Assembly (NCBI GenBank): GCA_034430155.1
Contig: DAOUET010000092.1
Location: forward strand, 1-64,000
DNA from: DAOUET01 sp034430155
GTDB taxonomy: Bacteria > Chloroflexota > Anaerolineae > Anaerolineales > UBA4823
Direction: 5' to 3'
Length of the DNA: 64,000 nt
A model generated the notes under the pieces. It did not search any database. It worked only from the letters and a program-made list of their open reading frames with translations, and was not told where the DNA came from. This document shows, piece by piece, positions 7,818-16,600 of this stretch; within the stretch, counting starts at the first letter, position 1; each line of letters opens with the position of its first letter. The translations under genes and the position numbers were made by a program.

Positions 7818-9254
7818 ATGGATAAAGAGACGCGAATCGAGCGTGATTCCTTGGGTGAAATACAAGTTCCAAAGGAAGCCCTTTATGGGGCACAAACCCA
7901 ACGAGCAGTGGCAAACTTTCCGATATCTGGGCTCAAACCATGGCGGGCTTTTATCTGGTCTATGGCGACCATCAAGCGCGCCGCGGCAGAGGTAAATCAC
8001 GATTTAGGTCTGCTAGATGAGAAACGCGCAGAGGCTATCATCCAGGCCGCACAAGAAGTAATCGAAGGGCGCTGGGACGACCAGTTCGTGGTGGACCCTT
8101 TCCAAGCTGGCGCAGGAACCAGCCATAATATGAACACCAACGAAGTGATCGCCAACCGGGCGACCCAAATCCTGGGTGGTCAGCTGGGCGAGTACCGCGT
8201 TCACCCCAACGACCATGTCAATATGGCCCAGTCCACCAACGACACCATTCCCACTGCCATCCGGCTGGGCGTTCTCTGGCGGTTGAATGAATTGCAGGAG
8301 GCGGTGCAGGCGTTAGCGGCAGCCTTACGCCAAAAGGCGGAGGAATTTGACGAAATCGTCAAGTCGGGTCGTACCCATCTACAAGACGCGGTACCCCTGC
8401 GCTTGGGGCAAGAGTTCGGCGCCTATGCCAGGGCGGTGGAACGGGACGCTGTTCGCATCAACAACGCCGCCAGGGGATTACGCCGCCTTGGAATTGGCGG
8501 GACCGCTACGGGAACTGGTCTCAACGCCCATCCAGAATACCATACTCGCATGGTGAAGAAGCTTTCAGAACTAACCGGCTTGGAGCTCTATCCCTCCGAC
8601 AACCTTTTCGAGAGCATGCAGTCAATGGCCGATCCGGCCGAGTTTTCGGCTTCATTGCGCACATTGGCGATCACATTGACGCGCGTCGCAAACGATTTCC
8701 GGTTGCTCTCATCAGGACCGTCTACCGGATTGGATGAAATCCATTTACCAGCCGTGCAACCCGGCTCGAGCATCATGCCAGGCAAGGTCAACCCGGTGCT
8801 GGCTGAGATGCTCAACATGGCGATGTTCCACGTCCAAGGTTGCGATCTGACCGTCGCGCTGGCCTCCCAGGCTGGACAATTGGAATTAAATGTAATGATG
8901 CCTATTATCGCCCACAACCTGTTCGAAATGATGCAAGTGACCATCGGAGCAGTGGGTGCTTTCACGGAAAAATGCGTGCGGGGCGTTCAGGCTAACCGTG
9001 AAAAAGCCGAAGCTTGGCTGGAGAAAAACGCCATCGTGGTTACCGCGCTTAACCCGGTCATCGGGTACGCAGCCGGTGCCCAGCTGGTTAAAGAAGCTCT
9101 AGCCCGCAATGCCACTGTTCGTGAAGTGGCTGTTGAGAAAGCCCGAGAAGGGAAACTTGAACACCGTGACGAACATCGCCCAGTGAGCGTTGAGGAGATC
9201 GAATCTGCCTTAAGCGATCTACGCCGACTGACCGAAGGGGGAATTGCCAGATAG
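7818..9254 (+). CDS. Aspartase/fumarase superfamily lyase (class II fumarate hydratase or aspartate ammonia-lyase)
   Basis: The 478-residue enzyme belongs to the class II fumarase/aspartase group, which adds water or ammonia to fumarate. SGRTHLQDAVPLRLGQEF and the signature loop GSSIMPGKVNPVLAEM are complete. The features are mixed: YGAQTQRAVANF and KVHPND-like HPNDHVNMAQSTND lean to fumarase, while the substrate-site segment QAGAGTSHNMNTNEV is closer to aspartase than to the usual fumarase GSGTQSNMN. I therefore give no symbol. The start at 7818 has AAAGGAG eight bases upstream; the frame is open back to 7788, inside the palindromic repeat. It is a single gene between the repeat and a FIST remnant. 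Confidence 0.88.
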   Translation: MDKETRIERDSLGEIQVPKEALYGAQTQRAVANFPISGLKPWRAFIWSMATIKRAAAEVNHDLGLLDEKRAEAIIQAAQEVIEGRWDDQFVVDPFQAGAGTSHNMNTNEVIANRATQILGGQLGEYRVHPNDHVNMAQSTNDTIPTAIRLGVLWRLNELQEAVQALAAALRQKAEEFDEIVKSGRTHLQDAVPLRLGQEFGAYARAVERDAVRINNAARGLRRLGIGGTATGTGLNAHPEYHTRMVKKLSELTGLELYPSDNLFESMQSMADPAEFSASLRTLAITLTRVANDFRLLSSGPSTGLDEIHLPAVQPGSSIMPGKVNPVLAEMLNMAMFHVQGCDLTVALASQAGQLELNVMMPIIAHNLFEMMQVTIGAVGAFTEKCVRGVQANREKAEAWLEKNAIVVTALNPVIGYAAGAQLVKEALARNATVREVAVEKAREGKLEHRDEHRPVSVEEIESALSDLRRLTEGGIAR

Positions 9255-9440
9255 CCCCCCGACCATTACAAGTGAAAAGTAATACGCCGCTAGGCGGTCT
9301 ATGAAACATCTGGGGAATCAGCCTCATTTCAAGATCTTCTTGGGCAGTTAATGCGTCCCGAAGATCAAATTGGACCTTTTCACCGTCGTAACCCAGGAGG
9401 CAAATGAGATCTGGTCGTGCATCCAGCAGCTCCCTGCGGT
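9255..9440 (-). pseudogene. FIST-domain protein remnant (C-terminal fragment)
   Basis: On the minus strand between ppgK and the lyase, about 61 codons read as the end of a FIST_C sensory domain: LLGYDGEKVQFDLRDAL, then an alternating helical stretch, then PPSGVLLFTCNGRG, which is the family's hallmark C-terminal motif. There is no start codon suited to it, and both sides are cut: upstream by the ppgK stop and downstream by the lyase end, where the frame goes on without homology. FIST proteins are thought to sense small ligands such as amino acids. This is a relic, not a gene. The assignment rests on motif recognition only. Confidence 0.6.
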
Positions 9441-10187
9441 TTAACTACCATCCGTCAATATGCGGGCTGCCAGGGCGGCACCTACAATGCCAGCCTCATT
9501 GAGCAACTTGGCTGGAAGGACATCAGCCTGTAGGTTAAGCCTGGGGATAAATTGTTCATATTTCTTACTCACTCCCCCACCCAAGATGATCAGGTCAGGC
9601 CAAAACAGGCGTTCCATTGTTTGCAAATACCGGTTCAATCGTTTAGACCATTTTTTCCAAGATAATTTCTCACGTTTGCGGGCCGCGTCCGAAGCCCTTG
9701 ATTCAGCTTCCTGTCCATCGATTTCGATATGACCAAATTCTGTATTGGGCAAGATATGACCATTGATGAAAATCGAGGTGCCTAATCCCGTTCCGATGGT
9801 AACGATCAGCACCACCCCATTGTGCCCCTGACCCGCACCGAAGGCTATCTCTGCCAAGCCAGCTGCATCGGCATCGTTTACCACATTAACAGGGCAAGCA
9901 GTCGCCTCTCTGAACAAGGCGGCTGCGTCCTTTCCAACCCATTTCTTGTGGATGTTGGCGGCGGTTAACGGTATGCCGGAGCGGATTGCCGCCGGGAAGC
10001 CACAACCAACAAGGTCATGCCAATCAAAATGCTTGACGATCTGATCTACGGCTCCGGCTACCTGGCGCGGTTTGGCAAGTTTAGGTGTTGGGACGCGCAT
10101 CCGGGGAGCCAGTAAAGCTCCCGTTTCAGTGTCAACAGGCGCTCCTTTTATTCCCGATCCACCTATGTCGATTCCCAATATCTCCAT
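9441..10187 (-). CDS. ppgK: Polyphosphate glucokinase (ROK family)
   Basis: The 248-residue protein is a ROK-family sugar kinase of the polyphosphate-glucokinase type, which phosphorylates glucose with polyphosphate (and often ATP). The N-terminal phosphate-binding loop is [29 protein letters not shown] and [14 protein letters not shown] carry the catalytic Asp. [20 protein letters not shown] and [19 protein letters not shown] are motifs typical of PpgK rather than of ATP-only ROK kinases. Length is normal. The gene is monocistronic, flanked by a FIST remnant and palindromic repeat copy B, which lies 68 bases upstream of the start. Confidence 0.9.
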   Translation of the reverse strand: MEILGIDIGGSGIKGAPVDTETGALLAPRMRVPTPKLAKPRQVAGAVDQIVKHFDWHDLVGCGFPAAIRSGIPLTAANIHKKWVGKDAAALFREATACPVNVVNDADAAGLAEIAFGAGQGHNGVVLIVTIGTGLGTSIFINGHILPNTEFGHIEIDGQEAESRASDAARKREKLSWKKWSKRLNRYLQTMERLFWPDLIILGGGVSKKYEQFIPRLNLQADVLPAKLLNEAGIVGAALAARILTDGS

Positions 10188-10254
10188 TGAATCTGCCTCC
10201 TACGTCTGTTTCTCCTGGGATACTCTTTGCACCAGCAGATGTTTGATTATATCT

Positions 10255-10357
10255 CCAATAATGGTAGGATTTACGCAGTTGGTGAGAGGATGGGGGTGTT
10301 TGGGCGGGCGTTGACCAAACACCCCCGATTTTCCCCTGAACTGCGTAACTACTAAAT
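10255..10357 (-). repeat. Palindromic repeat element, copy B
   Basis: This copy reads on the minus strand with about 85-90 percent identity to copy A at 7689-7791 in both arms, from ATTATTGG at one end to TTTAGTAGT at the other. Oddly, the loop (GGGCGGGCGTTG) has the same plus-strand orientation in both copies although the arms are inverted. It lies between ppgK and the ABC permease gene. The rest of 10188-10458 has no gene that I can support. Confidence 0.85.
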
Positions 10358-10458
10358 GGTTTAATTTTATCAAAGGAGCTAGTTCTGAGGCAACAAGGAG
10401 GTCAATAGCGCCTAAGATGTTCAAGCTGAAGAAGTGTCTCTCTTTTTGGTCACTTTCT

Positions 10459-11313
10459 TTAATGATAGAAAGTTCCAGCTCCCCTCCACACCAACCCTAT
10501 ATCCCTGCGCTTGAAACGCCACCAGGCTAACATCGTGGATAGGGCGCTGATGATCATCAGCAGGCCGATCCATTCCCAATTCAAACCGGAAATCGCCTGA
10601 CCGCTCTGGTAATAATTTAAGGGAGAAAACCTGGCAATGGTCTTGAGATGCTCATCGACGCGCGCCAGCGAGGTAAGGAAGAAACTAGCTACCACAACCA
10701 GTCCGACGACCATGGCCGCCAGGCGACGAGATGGCAGGAACATGCTCAACATGAGCGCCAGTGTGCCATAAAGCAATACAACCGCCAAGAGCGAGATGAA
10801 GGGTCTGGTCATCTCAACCCAACTGATATCCATCGAAGACCAGTTCATGGATATGATGAAGAAAATGGCCACCAGAGCGACCACAAAAGCCAGCATGCGA
10901 CCAATAAAAAAGGCGGTACGGCTGATCGGGTTCGCCATGATTAAATCTAAGGTCCCCCTCTCTTCGTCACTTGCCAGCAGACCACTACCCGCAAGGATGG
11001 CGTAAATCCCTAATATCAGGGGCATGTAGGAGAAAAACTCGACACTCAAATATCCTGAAGGCGTAAACATCTCCCCAAAATCGCCGAAAAACGCCATCAA
11101 TTGGGGCGGGAAGCTCTTCAATAACTGCGTAATTTGCTGTTGCTGGCTGGTCAACGAATCAAAAAAGGAAACAAAGTAAACGCCAAGCAATCCTAAGGAT
11201 AGACCCCATCCAAGGATTTGACCTCGAGAGCGACTAAAAGCATGCTGAAAAATCGCCGCCATCATTAAACTCCTCTTCATCTTTCTTACCCTATTGGACA
11301 TCGGCTCCATCAT
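10459..11313 (-). CDS. ABC-2 type transporter permease
   Basis: This 284-residue membrane protein has six hydrophobic segments and the layout of ABC-2 permeases: an N-terminal helix after AFSRSRGQILGWGLSLGLL, then a cytoplasmic loop with SDEERGTLDLIMANPISRTAF (about residues 112-132), the conserved region contacting the ATPase. Such permeases export drugs, lipids or peptides. Its ATPase partner directly upstream (11310-11585) survives only as a C-terminal fragment, with a four-base overlap. Unless another ATPase takes over, this permease has no motor and may be on its way to loss. Its own frame is still intact. Confidence 0.82.
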   Translation of the reverse strand: MMEPMSNRVRKMKRSLMMAAIFQHAFSRSRGQILGWGLSLGLLGVYFVSFFDSLTSQQQQITQLLKSFPPQLMAFFGDFGEMFTPSGYLSVEFFSYMPLILGIYAILAGSGLLASDEERGTLDLIMANPISRTAFFIGRMLAFVVALVAIFFIISMNWSSMDISWVEMTRPFISLLAVVLLYGTLALMLSMFLPSRRLAAMVVGLVVVASFFLTSLARVDEHLKTIARFSPLNYYQSGQAISGLNWEWIGLLMIISALSTMLAWWRFKRRDIGLVWRGAGTFYH

Positions 11314-11585
11314 TCGTAATAGGCTAAAAATATCTCCTCTAAAGAAGGATGCTCCGTCTCAAAATCAATCACGGGATAGGATGCCAATGTTTTTATGAGC
11401 CCATCCATCTCTCCTTCTACTTGCAGCACTACATTGGTTCCCACATCTTGGGAGAGCACCTTGACGCCCGGAACGAGTTCCAGCACCTGGGGCTTTACAG
11501 GTTGTTTAAAGCGCACGCGTACCCGTCGAAAAGAGCGGTTGATCAATGACGCCGTTTCAGCCACTTCAACGATCAGGCCTTTGGA
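11310..11585 (-). pseudogene. ABC transporter ATP-binding protein, C-terminal fragment
   Basis: About 92 codons remain, reading GLIVEVAETASLINRSFRR and ending HPSLEEIFLAYYE, which is the standard tail of an ABC-2 exporter ATPase (after the D- and H-loops). Walker A, signature and Walker B motifs are absent. The frame is closed by TAA at 11586-11588 just upstream, and unrelated sequence leads into the acetyl-CoA synthetase pseudogene at 11642. The fragment could be translated from GTG at 11564, but it lacks every catalytic part. The junction at about 11586 is a deletion or rearrangement breakpoint. Confidence 0.85.
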
Positions 11586-11641
11586 TTACAATATAGACAA
11601 TTTTCATCCTTAACCACCCACATCTCTAAGAGGAGGGAACA

Positions 11642-13199
11642 ATGGATCAGCCAGCCGTCAACCAGAATCAAGAAGAAGAATTCTTCTACCCGCCCCCCAA
11701 GGTAGTGTCCGAAGCCCACGTGCAGGATTATGAAACGCTTTACAAGCACTCCTTAGAGCATCCCGAAAAATTCTGGGCTGAACGAGCTGAAGAATTAGAA
11801 TGGTTCAAGAAATGGGATAAAGTTCTTGACGACAGTAATTTCCCTTTCTTCAAATGGTTCACTGGAGCAAAAACCAATATCGTACACAACGCCCTCGACC
11901 GGCACATTCTCATATACCGAAAAAAAAAGCTGGCCTTGATCTAGGAAGGAGAGCCAGGCGACCTGCGCACATTCTCTTATTACGCGCTTAACCGAGAAGT
12001 CTGCAAGACCGCCAACTTGCTAAAAAGCATGGGCGTCAAGAAAGGTGATATCGTCACGATTTAACTCCCCCGCATCCCAGAGCAGGTGATCACCATGTTG
12101 GCATGTGCCAAAATCGGCGCGCCTCACAGCGTAGTTTACGGCGGTTTCAGCGTAGAAGCGCTGGCAGAGCGCATTGAAGATGCCCAGAGCAGAGTCTTGA
12201 TAACTGCCGATGGTGGCTGGCTGCGTGGCAAGATTGTCCCGCTGAAAGAAATTGCTGACGAAGCTATGGCGCGCCAGCCAACCATCGAGAGCTGCATTGT
12301 TGTCAAACGCACCGGGCAAGATATTTTCATGGAGCCAGGCCGGGACTACTGGTTCCATGATTTAATGAACCTGCCGATCTCAAACCCACTCTGCTACACA
12401 GAATAAATGGATGCCGAAGACCCCCTCTTCATTCTTTATACTTCGGGAACCACTGGCCGACCAAAAGGTGTAGTGCACACTCACGGTGGCTATATGGTTT
12501 ACACCTACATCACCTTGAAATATGTCTTTGACATCAAGGACGAAGACCGTTGGTGGTGCGTGGCTGATTCGGGCTGGATTACCGGTCACACCACTCAAAC
12601 CTGGTTCCGCAACCCGCCCTTTCTTCGGTATAGAAGCCGAGGTGGTCGATGATAAGGGAAAACCCGTCAACCCTGGGGATGAAGGCTACCTGGTGCTTAA
12701 AAGGCCGTGGCCTGACATGCTGCGCACCATCTACCGCGACCCCGAGCGTTATAAACAGCAGTATTGGGGCAAGTTTACCAGCATGTACCAGATGGGTGAT
12801 TCCGCTCGCAAGGATAAGGACAATTATATTTGGGTCATAGGACGCATGGATGATGTCATTAAAGTAAGCGGATACCGCTTAGGCACCGCCGAGGTGGAGA
12901 GCGCCCTGGTAAGCCATCCTTCTGTGGCCGAGGCGGCTGCCATCGGCGTACCCCACGAATTAAAAGGCAACGCCATCTACGCCTACGTTATCTTGAGGGC
13001 TGGGGTCGAGAAAAATGAAAAATTGGCCGAAGAGCTACGCAATCATGTCGCTCACGAAATGGGACCAATCGCCTAATCAGAAACGATCACGTTCGTCGAC
13101 ACCCTGCCGAAAACGCGCAGCGGCAAGATTATGCGCCGTTTGTTGCGTGCCCGCGCCCTAGGGCAACCAGAGGGAGATACCAGCACCTTGGAGCAATGA
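11642..13199 (+). pseudogene. acs: Acetyl-CoA synthetase pseudogene
   Basis: The remains of an acetyl-CoA synthetase can be followed from MDQPAVNQNQEEEFF to a C-terminal [16 protein letters not shown] holding the acetylation-site lysine. Four in-frame stops interrupt it: TAG at 11942 (in place of Trp before EGEPGD), TAA at about 12061, TAA at 12404 (before [20 protein letters not shown]) and TAA at 13074. In addition, about 130-140 codons between SGWITGH and [13 protein letters not shown] are deleted near 12590, changing the frame. An intact protein would have about 650 residues; this encodes about 510 in pieces. So many lesions rule out sequencing error. An AGAGGAGG-like ribosome site before 11642 is still present. 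Confidence 0.93.
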
Positions 13200-13219
13200 A
13201 CCAATCAGCGGTCAATTGG

Positions 13220-13248
13220 TTGACCTATCCCCGAGATTATGGCATAAT
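13220..13248 (+). promoter_or_regulatory. Candidate sigma-70 promoter for the ileS T-box transcript
   Basis: TTGACC (13220-13225) and CATAAT (13243-13248) are 17 bases apart. A second -10-like TATAAT lies at 13276-13281 but lacks a good -35. Either would start transcription just before the T-box leader. Confidence 0.5.
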
Positions 13249-13282
13249 CTGCCACATACAGCGGATATTAAAAGCTATAATG

Positions 13283-13605
13283 GAAACGAGTAGACCCGCA
13301 GCGAGCTGTCAGCGACCCCGGAAGCGGTGTGAGCCGGAGCAGCCCAACGGGTTGAAAATCCATCCGGAGCTGCAACCTGAACAGGGTGATTTCCCCAAGT
13401 AAGTGCGCCGGTTTCGTCCTCCGTTAACCTGGATGCGAGTAGAAGTTGGGTGCGAACGGCGCCACTTGAGCAAGCATGCTGATCGCTAACCCGGCCGTAC
13501 TCGAGTGAGGTGCCCACGTATGTGGGAACCAGGGTGGTACCGCGGGAGCGTTGATCTCAGCCAACTCTTACTCTCGTCCCTGATATTGGACGGGAGTTTT
13601 TCTTT
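13283..13605 (+). promoter_or_regulatory. T-box leader (isoleucine), with antiterminator and terminator
   Basis: The leader of the ileS pair has the hallmarks of a T-box riboswitch. GAGTAG and GCAGCGAGC near 13288-13312 begin stem I, followed by the GGTGTGAGCC region. GAAAATCCATCCGGAGCTG (13354-13372) fits the 3' side of stem I, with ATC (13358-13360) as the likely isoleucine specifier. The invariant T-box AGGGTGGTACCGCG is at 13531-13544. A terminator follows: CTCTCGTCC pairs with GGACGGGAG around 13571-13597, then a T run. Uncharged tRNA-Ile would bind the specifier and the T-box and favour antitermination, so both ileS genes would be induced on isoleucine starvation. The class and terminator are seen; the specifier is inferred. 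Confidence 0.92.
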
Positions 13606-13671
13606 TAGAGTTTCCAGGTTCTAGTGTAAGACCTGCTTTTTCCTAAGCGCAGACATTTTTCCGGAGGAAAC

Positions 13672-16600
13672 ATGCCTTTCAATGATGTCCCCACCAAAGT
13701 AGACTTTCCCGACCACGAAAGAAAACTACTTGATTTTTGGAAGGAAAGCCAAGCATTCCAAAAACTAGTGGAACTCCATAAAGACGACCCCAGCTGGTCC
13801 TTCATCGATGGGCCCATTACAGCTAATAACCCTATGGGCGTACACCATGGGTGGGGTCGCACCTACAAAGACCTGATTCAACGCTTCTGGAGCATGCGCG
13901 GCCGAAAGCTACGTTACCAAAATGGTTTTGACTGCCAGGGTTTATGGGTAGAGGTGGAAGTCGAAAAGGAGATGGGATTCAAGTCCAAAAAAGATATCGA
14001 GGACTATGGCCTGGAGAAGTTCGTAAGGAAATGCAAAGCCCGCGTGCTGCATTATGCTGCCATCCAAACTGAGCAGTCCATCCGTCTGGGTTATTGGATG
14101 GATTGGAACGATCCCGATCAATTGCGGGGGTTGGCTGAGGGTTTGATGGAGGATCCCATGCAGGTGATCACCATTCAAGGACATAATGAGCCTGTCAGCG
14201 ATTCCGTTGAACAGGTCATCGGTCGCCTGGGTCTGCCAGAATTGGGAGGCAGCTACTTTACCTTCGCGAATGAAAACAATTACATGATCTGGACTTTCCT
14301 CAAAAAATGCTGGGAAAAAGGCTGGCTCTATCACGGCTCCGATGTCATGCCTTGGTGCCCGCGCTGCGCCACAGGCATCAGCCAACACGAAATCATCACC
14401 GACGGGTATGCCGAGCTCACTCACCGGAGCGTCACGCTTCGTTTCCGGCTGCGCGGCCGCTCTAACGAATCCCTGCTCGTCTGGACAACCACACCGTGGA
14501 CCTTGACGAGCAACGTAGCTGCGGCAGTAGGACCGGAACTGACATACGTTAAAGTCCGGCAAAATGGCGAGGTATTCTACCTTTCTAAGGGCACCCTGCA
14601 CATGCTCCAGGGCGAGTACAAAGTGTTGGCAGAGCTAAAAGGCCGCGAGATGGAAGGTTGGACCTACCACGGCCCATTCGATGATCTCCCCGCGGCTCAG
14701 GAAACCGGCGGCCATACTTACCTCACCAATCTGATCCGTGATATCCAGCAAAACGCTGCTGAATCTCATCGGGTAATCCTATGGGATGAGGTTGGCGAGG
14801 CGGAAGGCACTGGTATTGTCCATATCGCCCCGGGTTGTGGCGCCGAGGATTTTATCCTGGGCCGCCAGTATAACTTACCCCTGGTTGCACCATTGACAGA
14901 GGAAGGCTTCTTTGTGAAGGGATTTGGCTGGTTAACCGGTAAACATGTAGCCGAGATTTCCACGCCTATCTTCGAAGACCTGGAACGTAAAGGTCTGCTC
15001 TACCAGGTGGAACCATACACCCACCGCTATCCAACCTGCTGGCGCTGCGGGACGGAACTGGTCTTCCGCCTGGTGGACGAATGGTTCATCAGCATGGGTG
15101 AGGTTTACGATAAGCCCCGTTCAGAGCTAAGCGAGCAAGAAAAGCAGCGTAGCCTGCGCTACCAGATCATGGATGTGGTTGACCAGATTCATTGGATTCC
15201 CGAATTCGGTTACGCCCGCGAGATGGACTGGTTGCGTAATATGCACGACTGGATGATCAGCAAGAAACGATATTGGGGTTTGGCGCTGCCCATTTGGGTG
15301 TGCCAAGAATGCCAGCATTTCAAGGTCATCGGCGACGAATACGAACTCGAGGATAGCGCCATCTCGGGTTGGGGGCAATTTAAAGGGCATAGCCCGCATC
15401 GCCCTTTTATTGATGCGGTCAGAATCAAGTGCCCGAATTGCCAGGGAGTCATGAATCGCATCCCGGATGTTGGCAACCCCTGGCTTGATGCCGGTATTGT
15501 GCCCTTCAGCACCCTAGGTTACCGCTTCGAACGCGAGTACTGGCGCAGCTGGTACCCGGCTGATTGGATCAGCGAATCGTTCCCCGGGCAGTTTCGCAAC
15601 TGGTTCTACAGCCTGCTGGCAATGGCAACCGTGATGGACAGCAGCCCACCTTTTCTGGAAAACTTCACCTATGGCACCCTGCTGGCTGAAGATGGACGTC
15701 CCATGCATAAGAGTTGGGGTAATGCCATCGAATTTAACGAAGCCGCCGATAAAATGGGGGTAGACGTGATGCGCTGGCTGTTTTGCGCTCATAAGCCCGA
15801 AAATGACCTACTCTTCGGCTATAAGCGCGGCGACGAGGTGCGGCGTGGATTCTTGCTCCCGCTCTGGAATGTATATAGCTTCTTTGTAACCTACGCAAAT
15901 TTAGATGGCTGGATGCCCGATCAAGAGGAGTTCAATCCGGCAGTACCGGAAGGCCCCACACCCGAAAGCGAGAATTTACTCGACCGCTGGGTGCTGGCTG
16001 GGGTTAACCAGGTCGTCGAAGCTGTCACTGGCAACCTGGAAAATTCCGATCCCCTCGGTGCCACCCTGGTAGTGGAGGCTTTTCTTGATGATCTGACCAA
16101 CTGGTACGTACGCCGGAGCCGTCGCCGGTTTTGGAAGAGTGAGCATGACGCTGATAAGAATTCCGCTTACAGCACGCTTTACCACGTGTTGGTTAAACTA
16201 GTTAAGACCCTAGCGCCATTCACACCGTTCGTCAGTGAAGCAATCTATCAAAACCTAGTACGCTCAGCCTGGACGGAGGCTCATGCAAGCATTCACCACT
16301 GCCATTGGCCCCAGGCAGACTTGTCAGTGATCGATCAGACCAGCCTTGAAGAAATGAACTTAGCCCGGCAAATCTCCAGCCTAGGTCTAAGCGCGCGCAA
16401 TACAGCCGGGATAAAAGTGCGCCAACCCTTGAACAAGGTGATGGTTTACGTCGGGGATCAACCCTCCCTTAACCAGGATTTAATTGATATCGTCACCGAC
16501 GAGCTCAATGTAAAGGAATTTGAATTCGTTCAAGAAGCCGGCCAACTGGTAACTTACCAAGTATTACCAGACAACCAGCTGCTTGGCCCGCGCTTTGGCT

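Noticed and set aside
12522..13076. Open frame of 184 codons that could pass as a small independent acyl-CoA synthetase
   Set aside because: It is the C-terminal part of the acs pseudogene after the deletion; its first 20 codons are out-of-frame acs sequence and it lacks the AMP-binding core.
11942..13076. Reassigned stop codons or selenocysteine/pyrrolysine as an explanation of the acs stops
   Set aside because: Stops are TAG and TAA at positions of Trp, Tyr, Trp and Lys, and a large deletion is also present; ordinary genes in the window use TAA, TAG and TGA as stops.
13942..14601. Minus-strand frame of 219 codons inside the first ileS
   Set aside because: Antisense to a well-conserved synthetase; no homology or start signal.
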